DNA of 64,000 nucleotides from Nonomuraea dietziae (lineage in GTDB: Bacteria > Actinomycetota > Actinomycetes > Streptosporangiales > Streptosporangiaceae), in the NCBI RefSeq assembly GCF_014195505.1, contig NZ_JACIBV010000001.1, positions 7,626,001 through 7,690,000 on the forward strand, read 5' to 3'. The notes under the pieces were generated by a model that saw only the letters and a list, made by a program, of their open reading frames with translations, was not told where the DNA came from and searched no databases. Below, one piece after another: positions 52,649 to 61,412 of the stretch (positions are counted from its first letter, which is position 1; the number at the start of each line of letters is the position of its first letter). A program made the position numbers and the translations under genes.

Positions 52649-53635
52649 TTAGACCTCCAGCTGCCACGCGTTCCATTCGTCGATCAGCTCGAATCCCATC
52701 GCCTCGTTGATCGCCAGCATGTGCGCGTTGGAGGTGGCGTTCCAGGTGATGATGCGCTCCACGTCCGGCTCCATCTCCCTGAACCACAGCAGGTTCGACA
52801 CCTTCAGCACCATCCCGAGCCTGTGTCCCCTGTGCTCGCGCAGGACGACGGTGTCGGCCTGGCGCCCCCAGCCGTCGGGCTGGGCGAGGTCGACGTAGAC
52901 GCGCGTGTAGCCGGCGGGCGCTCCGTCGGAGTCGCGTCTGGCGAGCATGCTGTAGGTGAGCTGCGCGAACTCGGAGTCGAGCGCCTCCGAGGCGGCGATG
53001 CGCGAGGTGTCCCACTTCATGTCGTCCACGTCGTCGCTCTGGGGCGCGTCGTTCATGCCCTCCATCATCAGCACCAGGTCGTCGTGGAGCTCAGGAGGCG
53101 CTGCGCCGATCCAGCGTTCGAGCCGGTAGCCGCCGGCCCGCGCCTCCGCCTCCCCGAGCATGCGCTCGAGCCGGTGCCAGTCGGCCGTGCGAAGGTCGAG
53201 CATCCTGCGCGCCTCGCCGAGCGAGGCGGTGAAACCTCTCGCGCGGGCGAAACCGGCGGCGGGGTCCTTCGCCTCGCCTTCGGCGACCAGCAGGCGGCGG
53301 CCGGCCGTACGGAGCCTGTCGGCGGCGTGGGCGAGCAGCGCGGTGCCGAGGCCCCTGCGGCGACGCCCGGGCCTGACCAGCAGCGGGCGCAGCCTCCCCA
53401 GATGGGTGTTGTCGGACATCGGCAGCTCAAGGCCGTACCCGGCCACAACCACGCCGTCCTCGACGACCGCCCACGCCTCCATAAGATCGCCGGGCAGGCC
53501 GCGCGAGACCATCCTGGTGAAGTCGGGCAGCGACATCCGGGGGCCCTGGAGATGGGCGAAGGCCGCCAGGTGCGCGTCGTGCAGTCCTGCCAGCAGGTCA
53601 CCGGGACGGTCGAGGTCGATGCGCTGGATGTCCAT
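52649..53635 (-). CDS. Tandem GNAT acetyltransferase
   Basis: 328 aa. Two GNAT domains: the first at about 1-150 with the acetyl-CoA loop LVRPGRRRRGLGTALLAHAA, the second at about 170-328 with VVLREHRGHRLGMVLKVSNL. Such double GNATs include the aminoglycoside and mycothiol-synthase-like families; the substrate is not identifiable. The ATG at 53635 has no strong ribosome site; upstream residues in frame are low complexity and excluded. Confidence 0.85.
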   Translation of the reverse strand: MDIQRIDLDRPGDLLAGLHDAHLAAFAHLQGPRMSLPDFTRMVSRGLPGDLMEAWAVVEDGVVVAGYGLELPMSDNTHLGRLRPLLVRPGRRRRGLGTALLAHAADRLRTAGRRLLVAEGEAKDPAAGFARARGFTASLGEARRMLDLRTADWHRLERMLGEAEARAGGYRLERWIGAAPPELHDDLVLMMEGMNDAPQSDDVDDMKWDTSRIAASEALDSEFAQLTYSMLARRDSDGAPAGYTRVYVDLAQPDGWGRQADTVVLREHRGHRLGMVLKVSNLLWFREMEPDVERIITWNATSNAHMLAINEAMGFELIDEWNAWQLEV

Positions 53636-53700
53636 CTGCCCAGGCAACCCCACGCCCACCCGCTCCCGCCACTGGTTTACCCGCGGTCGGCCGCGGGGTC

Positions 53701-53946
53701 CTACTGCTGGTAGTTCTCCACCTCGCCGGCCGGACGGGGCGCGGCGTTGTCGGGGTCCTCGCCGACGCCGCGGCGGGCTCTGCGCTGGCGGAGCAGGTCC
53801 CAGCACTGGTCCAGCGCCACCTCCAGCTCCTTGACCCTCGCGTTCTCCTCGTCGGTCGTGACCTCGCCCGCCGCCAGCCTGCCGCGCAACTCGTGCTCCT
53901 CGCTGACGAGGTCGTTGATCCTGCTGAGAATCTCGTTGTCCCGCAT
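53701..53946 (-). CDS. DUF2630 protein
   Basis: 81 aa. MRDNEILSRINDLVSEEHEL followed by a coiled coil and CWDLLRQRRARR matches the small DUF2630 family, common in actinomycetes. It is helical and cytoplasmic; the function is unknown. It is divergent from the dimethylargininase gene by 38 bp. Confidence 0.85.
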   Translation of the reverse strand: MRDNEILSRINDLVSEEHELRGRLAAGEVTTDEENARVKELEVALDQCWDLLRQRRARRGVGEDPDNAAPRPAGEVENYQQ

Positions 53947-53984
53947 GGATCAGACTCTAGCCACCACGTGGTAGAAAGCCTCCT

Positions 53985-54746
53985 ATGTCTGGTATTGCGC
54001 TGGTCAGAACGCCAGGACCCCGGGTGGCGGAGGGAATCGTCACCAACATCGAGCGGGAACCCGTGGACGCCGAGCTGGCCGCTCGCCAGCACGCCGCCTA
54101 CGTGCGCGCGCTGGAGGAGAACGGCTGGCGCGCCGAGCACGTCGAGCGCGCCGACGAGCTGCCCGACGGGCCCTTCGTCGAGGACACGGTCGTGGTGTGC
54201 GCGGGCAGGGCCGTGCTCACCAGGCCGGGAGCGCCCGAGCGGCGGCCCGAGGTGGAGAGCGTGGCGGCGGCCGTGAGGAAGCTGGATCTGGAGATCAGGC
54301 GCATCGAGGGGGAGGGCACTCTCGACGGAGGCGACGTGCTCCAGGTCGGCTCGCGCGTCTACGTCGGCAGGTCGGCCAGGACCAACGACGAGGGCATCGC
54401 GCAGCTGGCCGCGCACCTGCCCGAGCGGGAGATCGTCCCCGTGGAGCTGCGCGGCGTGCTGCACCTGAAGTCGGCGGTGACCGCGCTGCCCGACGGCACG
54501 CTCATCGGCGACCCGGCCTGCGTGGACCTGCAGGACCTGCTCGTGCCCGAGGAGGAGTCCGGCTCCCACGTGGTGCTGCTCGGCGGCGAGCGCGTGCTGA
54601 TGGCCGCCTCGGCGCCGGCGACCGCGGCCACGCTGGAGAGGCGGGGCCTGGAGGTGGTCAGGGTGGACATCTCGGAGTTCGAGAAGCTCGAAGGATGCGT
54701 GACGTGCCTGTCCGTGCTCGTCCGATCTCGCGATGTGAGATCTTGA
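53985..54746 (+). CDS. Dimethylargininase (DDAH)-like amidinotransferase-fold hydrolase
   Basis: 253 aa. The guanidine-modifying fold shows FVEDTVVV, EGTLDGGDVLQVG, His in LHLKSAVTALPDG, and the catalytic cysteine in GCVTCLSVLVRS. It should hydrolyse methylated arginine to citrulline and methylamines. Its stop codon overlaps the -35-like TTGACG that precedes leuA, but it faces the same direction without coupling. Confidence 0.88.
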   Translation: MSGIALVRTPGPRVAEGIVTNIEREPVDAELAARQHAAYVRALEENGWRAEHVERADELPDGPFVEDTVVVCAGRAVLTRPGAPERRPEVESVAAAVRKLDLEIRRIEGEGTLDGGDVLQVGSRVYVGRSARTNDEGIAQLAAHLPEREIVPVELRGVLHLKSAVTALPDGTLIGDPACVDLQDLLVPEEESGSHVVLLGGERVLMAASAPATAATLERRGLEVVRVDISEFEKLEGCVTCLSVLVRSRDVRS

Positions 54747-54775
54747 CGCTCGCATTCCGCACGGTCTGGTAGCGT
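54743..54775 (+). promoter_or_regulatory. Putative leuA promoter
   Basis: TTGACG at 54743-54748 and TAGCGT at 54770-54775. The spacer of 21 bases is long, so the -35 is doubtful. The -10 is seven bases before the ATG of the leader peptide, placing the mRNA start at or next to that ATG. Confidence 0.35.
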
Positions 54776-54782
54776 GCTTGAC

Positions 54783-54827
54783 ATGCTGCATGGACTGCTT
54801 CTTAGCTGCCGCGGCGAGGGCCTCTAA
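54783..54827 (+). CDS. leuA leader peptide
   Basis: The frame encodes MLHGLLLSCRGEGL: five of 14 residues are leucine, three of them consecutive and two using the rare CTT codon. It ends inside the left arm of a GC-rich hairpin just upstream of leuA. This is the classic design of a leucine attenuator. It is too short for routine gene calling. Confidence 0.8.
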   Translation: MLHGLLLSCRGEGL

Positions 54828-54848
54828 AGGCCGGCTCCCTCGTCGCGG
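54809..54848 (+). terminator. leuA attenuator hairpins
   Basis: A 12-bp stem (CCGCGGCGAGGG with CCCTCGTCGCGG, one G-U pair) spans 54809-54848. The inner alternative GGCC-TCTAAA-GGCC (54819-54832) is mutually exclusive with part of it. Ribosome position on the leader would choose between them. There is no T tract, so the mechanism may involve the leuA ribosome site instead of termination. Confidence 0.6.
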
Positions 54849-54900
54849 AGCGAGTCATGCGCGTCGGCCGCTTCGATCCGACCGACGAGGGATATCCGAG

Positions 54901-56607
54901 ATGACCGCTCAGCAGCCCAGTTCCATGCCCATCCAGCGCTACCAGCCGTTCGAGCCCATCAGGCTGACCGATCGCACCTGGCCCGACCGGGTCATCACCA
55001 AGGCCCCGCGCTGGTGCGCGGTCGACCTGCGTGACGGCAACCAGGCGCTGATCGACCCGATGGACTCCCACCGCAAGCTCAAGATGTTCGAGCTGCTGGT
55101 CTCCATGGGCTACAAGGAGATCGAGGTAGGCTTCCCCGCCGCCTCGCAGACCGACTTCGACTTCGTCAGGCAGATCATCGACGAGGGCCGTATCCCCGAC
55201 GACGTCGTCATCCAGGTGCTGACCCAGGCCAGGCCCGAGCTGATCGAGCGGACCTTCGAGTCCATCCAGGGCGCCAAGCAGGCCATCGTGCACCTGTACA
55301 ACTCCACCTCCACGCTGCAGCGGCGCGTGGTGTTCGGCCAGGACCGCGACGGCATCACCGCGATCGCCGTCGAGGGCGCCAAGCTGGTGCGCAAGCTGGC
55401 CGAGGCCAGTGACGTGGACGTCCACTACCAGTACTCACCCGAGTCGTTCACCGGCACCGAGCTCGAGTACGCGGTCGAGGTGTGCAACGCGGTCAACGAC
55501 GTCTGGCAGCCCACCCCCGACCGCAAGGTCATCGTCAACCTGCCCGCGACCGTCGAGATGGCCACGCCCAACGTCTACGCCGACCAGATCGAGTGGATGC
55601 ACAGGAACCTGGCCTACCGCGACTCCGTCATCCTGTCGCTGCACCCGCACAACGACCGCGGCAGCGCCGTGGCCGCCGCCGAGCTGGGCTACATGGCGGG
55701 CGCCGACCGCATCGAGGGCTGCCTGTTCGGCAACGGCGAGCGCACGGGCAACGTGTGCCTGGTGACCCTGGGCATGAACCTGTTCTCGCAGGGCGTCGAC
55801 CCCGAGATCGACTTCAGTGACATCGACGAGATCCGCCGCGTCACCGAGTACTGCAACCAGCTGCCCGTGCACCCGCGCCACCCGTGGGGCGGCGAGCTGG
55901 TCTACACCGCCTTCTCCGGCTCCCACCAGGACGCCATCAAGAAGGGCTTCGAGCACATGGAGGCCGACGCGGCCGCCGCGGGCGTGCCCGTCGACTCCTT
56001 CACCTGGGCCGTGCCGTACCTGCCGATCGACCCCAAGGACATCGGCCGCACCTACGAGGCGGTCATCAGGGTCAACAGCCAGTCGGGCAAGGGCGGGGTC
56101 GCCTACATCATGAAGGCCGACCACCAGCTCGACCTGCCGCGCAGGCTGCAGATCGAGTTCTCCAAGGTCGTGCAGGCGCGCACCGACGCCGAGGGCGGGG
56201 AGATCTCCCCTTCGGCGATGTACGACATCTTCACCGACGAGTACCTGCCCAACCCGGCCAACAGGTGGGGCCGGCTCGGCCTCATGGCACACCGGCACGA
56301 GTCCACGGTCGACGACAAGGACCGCATCAGCGCCGACGTGCGCATCGACGGCGAGATCCGCGAGGTCGCGGGCACGGGCAACGGCCCCATCTCGGCCTTC
56401 ATCGACGCGATCTCGTCGATCGGCTTCCAGGTGCGCGTCCTCGACTACGTGGAGCACGCGATGAGCGCCGGCAGCGACGCCAAGGCGGCCTCCTACCTGG
56501 AGTGCGACGTCAACGGCGAGGTGCTGTGGGGCGTCGGCGTCGACGGCAACACCACGACGGCCTCGCTCAAGGCGATCATCTCGGCGGTCAACCGCGCCAC
56601 CCGCTGA
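54901..56607 (+). CDS. leuA: 2-Isopropylmalate synthase
   Basis: 568 aa, the long actinobacterial form. The catalytic DLRDGNQALIDPM starts the barrel; the metal ligands HPHNDRGSAV and NGERTGNV are present; the C-terminal LeuA regulatory domain (about 440-568) binds leucine for feedback inhibition. It condenses acetyl-CoA with 2-oxoisovalerate in the first committed step of leucine synthesis. GAGGGA lies about 9 bases upstream of the ATG. Control by attenuation is indicated by the leader peptide. Confidence 0.97.
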   Translation: MTAQQPSSMPIQRYQPFEPIRLTDRTWPDRVITKAPRWCAVDLRDGNQALIDPMDSHRKLKMFELLVSMGYKEIEVGFPAASQTDFDFVRQIIDEGRIPDDVVIQVLTQARPELIERTFESIQGAKQAIVHLYNSTSTLQRRVVFGQDRDGITAIAVEGAKLVRKLAEASDVDVHYQYSPESFTGTELEYAVEVCNAVNDVWQPTPDRKVIVNLPATVEMATPNVYADQIEWMHRNLAYRDSVILSLHPHNDRGSAVAAAELGYMAGADRIEGCLFGNGERTGNVCLVTLGMNLFSQGVDPEIDFSDIDEIRRVTEYCNQLPVHPRHPWGGELVYTAFSGSHQDAIKKGFEHMEADAAAAGVPVDSFTWAVPYLPIDPKDIGRTYEAVIRVNSQSGKGGVAYIMKADHQLDLPRRLQIEFSKVVQARTDAEGGEISPSAMYDIFTDEYLPNPANRWGRLGLMAHRHESTVDDKDRISADVRIDGEIREVAGTGNGPISAFIDAISSIGFQVRVLDYVEHAMSAGSDAKAASYLECDVNGEVLWGVGVDGNTTTASLKAIISAVNRATR

Positions 56608-56670
56608 CCGCGGTTCTTTCGAGGGCGCGCGTCCCGCGCGCCTTCGGCCCTGTCCGCCTTCGGCCCTGTG

Positions 56671-56693
56671 CCGCCCTCGCTGAGCGAGGGCGG
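56671..56693 (+). terminator. leuA terminator
   Basis: CCGCCCTCGC-TGA-GCGAGGGCGG, a perfect 10-bp stem with a 3-base loop followed by TGTTT, 64 bases after the leuA stop. Confidence 0.85.
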
Positions 56694-56701
56694 TGTTTCG
56701 G

Positions 56702-57400
56702 TCAGGTGAGGCCGATGTAGTGGGCCAGCGAGAGGGCGCCGTGCTCGAAGGTGGCCGCCCTCTCGCTGATCACGTTGTTGTACATCCCGAACAGCTCGAA
56801 GCTGACCGCCCCGTACATCCAGGTCCAGGCGTGCAGCCCGCGCAGGATGACCTCGTCGGGCACCCCCACGAAGATCGCCTCGCGCAGGGCCTCGGCGTCG
56901 TCGTGGAAGCCCACCGGCGCCCGCGTGTCCTGCGGCAGCGTGATCGCGCCAGCCGCGTGAGCGTCCGCGATCAACCGGCCGAACATCACCCCGTCACGTG
57001 ACGCCGGGTCGACGGTGTCGGCCGGCGCCTGGTAGCCGGGAACAGGGGTGCCGTGGATCAGCGCGTACTCGTGCGGGTGGGCCAGCGCCCACTGCCTGAT
57101 CGACCTGGCCATCGCCAGCCAGCGCCCGGTGAAGTCGTCCCTGGCGCAGCCCGCGTCCGCCTGCTCGACCGCGTCGCCGATCGCGTTGTAGGCGTCGATG
57201 ATCAACGCCGTCAGCAGGTCGTCCTTGGTCGGGAAGTAGCGGTAGATGGCGGACGAGACCATGCCCATCTCCCGCGCCACGGCCCGCAGCGACAGGCCCG
57301 CGGCGCCCTCGGTCGACAGGTGCCGCCTGGCGATGTCGGTGATCTCCTTGATCAACTCCGCGCGGACACGTTCTCTGGCTGTACGGCTAGCGGTGGTCAT
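56702..57400 (-). CDS. TetR-family transcriptional regulator
   Basis: 232 aa. HTH at about 30-60 (LSLRAVAREMGMVSSAIYRY, then FPTKDDLLTALI). The C-terminal domain is the TetR_C_13 type (WLAMARSIRQWALAHPHEYALI). It is divergent from a DUF2568/epimerase/oxidoreductase operon, with two palindromic sites between them, so it should repress that operon and itself. The ligand is unknown. Confidence 0.92.
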   Translation of the reverse strand: MTTASRTARERVRAELIKEITDIARRHLSTEGAAGLSLRAVAREMGMVSSAIYRYFPTKDDLLTALIIDAYNAIGDAVEQADAGCARDDFTGRWLAMARSIRQWALAHPHEYALIHGTPVPGYQAPADTVDPASRDGVMFGRLIADAHAAGAITLPQDTRAPVGFHDDAEALREAIFVGVPDEVILRGLHAWTWMYGAVSFELFGMYNNVISERAATFEHGALSLAHYIGLT

Positions 57401-57432
57401 GCGTTCACGCTACCAGAGCGCTGCCAAAAAAC

Positions 57433-57482
57433 GAGAGCACTGCTCTTGACGACATGTGCTCTCATGAGAGAGCATTGCTCTC
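57433..57482. promoter_or_regulatory. Two TetR operators
   Basis: Site 1: AGAGCA-C-TGCTCT at 57434-57446. Site 2: GAGAGCA-T-TGCTCTC at 57468-57482, perfect. Their centres are 35 bp apart and a further TGCTCTC half-site lies between. This is a convincing binding array for the divergent TetR protein. Confidence 0.8.
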
Positions 57483-57513
57483 GCAAGGGAACGGCAATCA
57501 CAAAGGGGTGCAC

Positions 57514-57867
57514 ATGCTCGCCATGGCCAAGGGCGCCAACATGCTCCTGATGTTCCTGCTGGAGATCGGTGTGCTGATCTCCGTTGGATACTGGGGGTTC
57601 ACGCTCAGCCCAGGCTGGGCGGTGAGGCTGCTGGCGGGGATCGGCGCCCCTGTGCTGTTCGCGGTGCTGTGGGGGCTGTTCGCCGCCGGTGGAGGAACCA
57701 ACGCCACCTACCCGCTGACCGGGATCGCGAGAGGACTGTTCGAGATCGCCTGGTTCGGCGGTGGAGCGCTGGCCCTCCACCTGGCCGGCGCCGCGGCCCC
57801 TGCCGCGGTCCTGGCCGCCGCCTTCGTCGTCAACGCGGTCCTCCGGCTGGTCTGGCAGCAGTCCTGA
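57514..57867 (+). CDS. DUF2568 (YrdB-like) membrane protein
   Basis: 117 aa with four membrane helices; WGLFAAGGGTNATYPLTG is typical of the family. AAAGGGG is five bases before the ATG. First gene of the TetR-controlled operon. The function is unknown; homologues often sit with TetR regulators and epimerases, as here. Confidence 0.88.
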   Translation: MLAMAKGANMLLMFLLEIGVLISVGYWGFTLSPGWAVRLLAGIGAPVLFAVLWGLFAAGGGTNATYPLTGIARGLFEIAWFGGGALALHLAGAAAPAAVLAAAFVVNAVLRLVWQQS

Positions 57868-57923
57868 GCCTGTCCGTTCGAGTGGTTTTCGTCAGCTGAA
57901 GTTCTTCGGAAAGAGAGTTGATC

Positions 57924-58835
57924 ATGGGTAAGCACATCGTCGTCGGAGCAGGGCAGGTCGGACCGCACGTGGCGCGCAGGCTGATCGCGCAGGGTCACGA
58001 GGTCGTCGTCGTCACCCGTTCGGGCAGTGGGCCGGAGGAGGCCACGAGAATCGCGGCGGACGTCGCCGACCACGACAGGATGATCGAGATCTCCAAGGGT
58101 GCCGACGCGATCTACAACTGCGTCAACCCGCAGTACCACCGTTGGCTCACCGACTGGCCGCCGATGGCCGCCTCCTTCATGGCCGCGGCCGAGGCGAGCG
58201 GGGCGGTGCTGGTGGCGCTGGGCAACCTCTACCCCTACGGTCCTGTGCGCGGTCCGATGACCGAGGACCTGCCGCTGGCGTCCACCAACCCGAAGTCGCA
58301 GGTCAGAGCCAAGATGTGGAACGACATGCGGGCCGCGCACGACGCCGGCAGGATCAGGGCGGTCGAGATCAGGGGCGCGGACTACTTCGGCCCCGGCACC
58401 ACCGACCAGTCCTACCTGGGCGACAGGTTCATCGTGCCGCTCAAGGCCGGCAAGACCGTGCCGCTCATCTGGCCCGCCGACATCCCGCACAGCTGGACCT
58501 ACCTGCCCGACGTGGCCGAGGCGCTGGTCGTCGCGGCGGGCGACGAGCGGGCGTGGGGCAGGCCGTGGCACGTGCCGACCACCGAGCCGCAGACGTTCAG
58601 GCAGATGGGCGAGCGGATGGCGGCCATCCTCGGCAGGCCCGCGCCGAAGCTGATGCAGCTGCCGTGGCCGCTGATGCGCGCGGTCGGCCTGTTCAATCCG
58701 ATGATCGGCGAGCTGCGGCACATCCGCTACCAGTTCGTCGCGCCGTTCGAGGTCGACTCCTCGGCCTTCACCGCCACCTTCGGCGTCAAGCCCACGCCTC
58801 TCGACCAGGCGCTCCGCACTACGCTCGGGGCATGA
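57924..58835 (+). CDS. NAD(P)-dependent epimerase/dehydratase-like protein
   Basis: 303 aa. The dinucleotide-binding motif GAGQVGPHVARRL near the start replaces the usual GGTGFIG, and the extended-SDR catalytic YxxxK is altered, so it may be an atypical reductase. GAAAGAGAG lies before the ATG at 57924; a TTG at 57918 is possible. It follows the DUF2568 gene by 56 bp and overlaps the next gene by four bases. Confidence 0.8.
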   Translation: MGKHIVVGAGQVGPHVARRLIAQGHEVVVVTRSGSGPEEATRIAADVADHDRMIEISKGADAIYNCVNPQYHRWLTDWPPMAASFMAAAEASGAVLVALGNLYPYGPVRGPMTEDLPLASTNPKSQVRAKMWNDMRAAHDAGRIRAVEIRGADYFGPGTTDQSYLGDRFIVPLKAGKTVPLIWPADIPHSWTYLPDVAEALVVAAGDERAWGRPWHVPTTEPQTFRQMGERMAAILGRPAPKLMQLPWPLMRAVGLFNPMIGELRHIRYQFVAPFEVDSSAFTATFGVKPTPLDQALRTTLGA

Positions 58836-59725
58836 AGATTGCCATGATCGGGCTCGGCGACATCGCGGAGAAGGCCTACCTCCCCGTGCTGTCCACCCAG
58901 CCCGACCTCGACCTGCACCTGTGCACGCGAAACGAGCGGACGCTGCGCCGCCTCGGCGACGCCCACCGCGTCGCCGAGCGGTCCACGTCGATCGAGGAGG
59001 TGATCAAGGCGGGCGTCGACGCGGCCTTCGTCCACGCGGCCACCGAGGCCCACAGCGAGATCGTGGAGCCGCTGATCATGGCGGGGGTGCAGGTCTACGT
59101 GGACAAGCCCATCGCCTACACCCTGGAGGAGACCCGCCACCTCGTACGGCTGGCCGCCGACGAGGGCGTCTCGCTCATGGTCGGCTTCAACAGGCGTCAC
59201 GCGCCCGGCTACACCGCCCTGATGGAGCTCTCCCGGCACCTGGTGCTCATGCAGAAGAACCGTCCCTCCCTGCCCGACACGCCCAGGCGAGCCGTCTTCG
59301 ACGACTTCATCCACGTGGTCGACACGCTCCGCTTCCTCGCACCCGGCCCTGTCACGGAGCGGCGGATCAGGACCAGGACGCGCGAGGGGCTGGTGGAGCA
59401 CCTCGTGCTGGAGCTGTCGGGCGAGGGGTTCACCGCCCACGGCGTCATGAACAGGATCGGCGCCGCCTCGGAGGAGAGCGTCGAGGTGCTGGGCGACGGG
59501 GTGAAGCGGCGGGTGGTCAACCTCGGTGACGTGGTCGACTACGCCCCCGAGGGGGAGCGGCTCGTACGGCGGCCCGACTGGGTGCCCGTCTCGCGCCAAC
59601 GAGGGATCGAGCAGGTGTGCCTGGCGTTCCTGTCGGCGGTGCGCGAGGGAGAGGTCATCAGCGCGGAGGACGCGCTGGTCACCCACGAGATCTGCGAGGA
59701 CATCGTCGCCGCCTGCAACCCCTGA
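58832..59725 (+). CDS. Gfo/Idh/MocA-family oxidoreductase
   Basis: 297 aa; the ATG overlaps the preceding stop (ATGA). Rossmann motif GLGDIAEKAYLPVL at about 7-20, then VYVDKPIAYTLEE with the conserved EKP-type loop as DKP. It probably oxidises or reduces a sugar or cyclic polyol with NAD(P). It is coupled to the epimerase gene, so the two may act on one substrate. Confidence 0.88.
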   Translation: MKIAMIGLGDIAEKAYLPVLSTQPDLDLHLCTRNERTLRRLGDAHRVAERSTSIEEVIKAGVDAAFVHAATEAHSEIVEPLIMAGVQVYVDKPIAYTLEETRHLVRLAADEGVSLMVGFNRRHAPGYTALMELSRHLVLMQKNRPSLPDTPRRAVFDDFIHVVDTLRFLAPGPVTERRIRTRTREGLVEHLVLELSGEGFTAHGVMNRIGAASEESVEVLGDGVKRRVVNLGDVVDYAPEGERLVRRPDWVPVSRQRGIEQVCLAFLSAVREGEVISAEDALVTHEICEDIVAACNP

Positions 59726-59739
59726 GAGCCGCCTGCGCT

Positions 59740-59805
59740 CCCGGAGGCGGCGAAAGGCGCCCCGGAGGTGGCGAAAGCCGCCTGCCCCCCGAGGCAGCGA
59801 AACCC
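59740..59805. repeat. Imperfect tandem repeat
   Basis: Three diverged copies of a 21-25-base unit centred on GAGG(C/T)(G/A)GCGAAA, just after the oxidoreductase stop and before the convergent protease gene. Confidence 0.5.
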
Positions 59806-59836
59806 CTGAGGGCGCCGAGCCGCGAAGGACGCGTCC

Positions 59837-60796
59837 TCAGTGGCGCATCACGTGGTCGGCTCGCGCGAGAAGGCGGCCGAAGGGCCTGGGCGTCAGCCGC
59901 GTCAGCACGGTGAACCCCGCGGGCTCGCGCAGCGGGCTGGAGGACGAGACCACCCCCGCCACCACGCCCGCGCGCACCGCGGGCCCGCCGCTGGTCCCGT
60001 TGGCCGCCTGGCAGTTGTGCGTGACCAGCACGCCGGGCCCCGCCGCGCCGCCGTCGACCGCGTCGCCCAGGCACCGGTACATGTCGGTGCCAGGGTAGGA
60101 GCGCCCGACCGGGTAACCGAGCAGCTCGAGTCCTCTCACCGCGCTCCTCCTGGGGGTCAGGAGCGGCCGCAGCCCTGGGCCCGTGACCTCCTCCAGAAGC
60201 TTGTCGCCTCTCATCACCCCTGCCACGCCGAAGTCGTAGGGCAGCTGCTCGGGCGAGTAGGGCCGCTCCCTCCAGCGCCTCGGCACCCACACGCGCACCG
60301 CGGGCCAGACTCCTCGCGAGGACCTGCCGGCGTCCAGGGAGTTGTAGGCGGGCAGGAAGGCCACGTGGGAAAGGGGGCGGCCACCGGCGTACAGGCAGTG
60401 GGCGGCCGTCAGCACCAGGCTGCGGCTGCGCGACCTGATGACCGCCGCCCCGCAGGCGATGTCCGTGCCGGCCACGGGATCGTGGCTCAGCAGGATCCCC
60501 GCCAGCCGGTGCGCCCCCGTGTAGGGCCTGGCCACGAGCGAGTAGCCCAGACGGTCGCCGCCCGGCGTGAGCACCTTCCTGCCCGGCACGGTACGGCGCG
60601 CCCCGTAACCGAGCGGCACCTCCGGAGGCGCGGAATCCGGCGGTGCCACGTCGAGGCGGGGGAAGGGGAGCAGATCGGCGGGCCTGGCGTTGACGATCCG
60701 TTCGCGGCTCCAGTAGCCGACGGTGTCCCGCGAGTCCCGTGTGGGAGCGGGGCCGCCGTGCAGGAGCAGACACACCGCGAGAACCAGCCTGAGCAC
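59837..60796 (-). CDS. Secreted trypsin-like serine protease
   Basis: 319 aa, GTG start with AAGGGGG four bases upstream. A short signal peptide (LRLVLAVCLLLHGGP) is followed by a chymotrypsin-fold domain with the triad: His in LVLTAAHCLY, Asp in PYDFGVAGV, and Ser in NGTSGGPAV. Disulfide cysteines flank the histidine. The 70-residue segment between the signal and the domain could be a propeptide. It should cleave proteins outside the cell; the specificity is unknown. Confidence 0.85.
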   Translation of the reverse strand: MLRLVLAVCLLLHGGPAPTRDSRDTVGYWSRERIVNARPADLLPFPRLDVAPPDSAPPEVPLGYGARRTVPGRKVLTPGGDRLGYSLVARPYTGAHRLAGILLSHDPVAGTDIACGAAVIRSRSRSLVLTAAHCLYAGGRPLSHVAFLPAYNSLDAGRSSRGVWPAVRVWVPRRWRERPYSPEQLPYDFGVAGVMRGDKLLEEVTGPGLRPLLTPRRSAVRGLELLGYPVGRSYPGTDMYRCLGDAVDGGAAGPGVLVTHNCQAANGTSGGPAVRAGVVAGVVSSSSPLREPAGFTVLTRLTPRPFGRLLARADHVMRH

Positions 60797-61036
60797 CCAT
60801 CCCCCTTGAGTTGATCATTCAACCCTAGAGGATCACATGCTCCTTGCCGTGTAACGTTCGGCCAGGTCACGCAGCATGGCGTGGGCAGAGCCCACACCTC
60901 GGGATGCTTGAGCACCGCCTTGGGCAGCTTCGCCACCATCGTGTGGTTAATGTCGCGGACGTTGCCTACGGGGCGCTTCGCCCGCCTGGCTGCCTGACCC
61001 ATTGCCAGGACGGCTGGTCGGTGGTGCGCTGGAGTC

Positions 61037-61408
61037 ATGGCTGTCGACCTGAACCACACCATCGTGCCGAGCAGGAACAAGCGGGCCTCGGCGGAGTTCC
61101 TCGCCGAGATCCTGGGTCTGAAGGCGGGGCCGCAGTGGGGGCCGTTCGTCCCCGTCGAGACCGCCAACGGCGTCACGCTCGACTACATGGACGCGGAGGA
61201 GTTCCGCGCCCTGCACTTCTGCTTCATCGTCAGCGAGCCCGAGTTCGACGAGATCTTCGGGCGCATCAGGGAGCGGGGCCTGGCCTACTACGCCGATCCA
61301 GGACATCGCGAGGCGGGTGAGATCAACCACCTCTACGGCGGGCGCGGCGTCTACTTCGACGATCCCGACGGCCACAACATGGAGGTCATCACCGCGCCCT
61401 ACGCGTAG
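61037..61408 (+). CDS. VOC (glyoxalase/bleomycin-resistance fold) protein
   Basis: 123 aa. Two beta-alpha-beta-beta-beta modules; His in DLNHTIVPS, then CFIVSEPEFDEIF, and FDDPDGHNMEVI at the C-terminal metal-binding strand. The fold includes dioxygenases, isomerases and drug-binding proteins; the role here is not identifiable. It is convergent with the cupin gene across 4 bp. Confidence 0.88.
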   Translation: MAVDLNHTIVPSRNKRASAEFLAEILGLKAGPQWGPFVPVETANGVTLDYMDAEEFRALHFCFIVSEPEFDEIFGRIRERGLAYYADPGHREAGEINHLYGGRGVYFDDPDGHNMEVITAPYA

Positions 61409-61412
61409 AGGG

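Noticed and set aside
60487..61176. Minus-strand gene overlapping the protease gene
   Set aside because: Most of it is an out-of-phase shadow of the protease and VOC coding regions with no ribosome site or family match.
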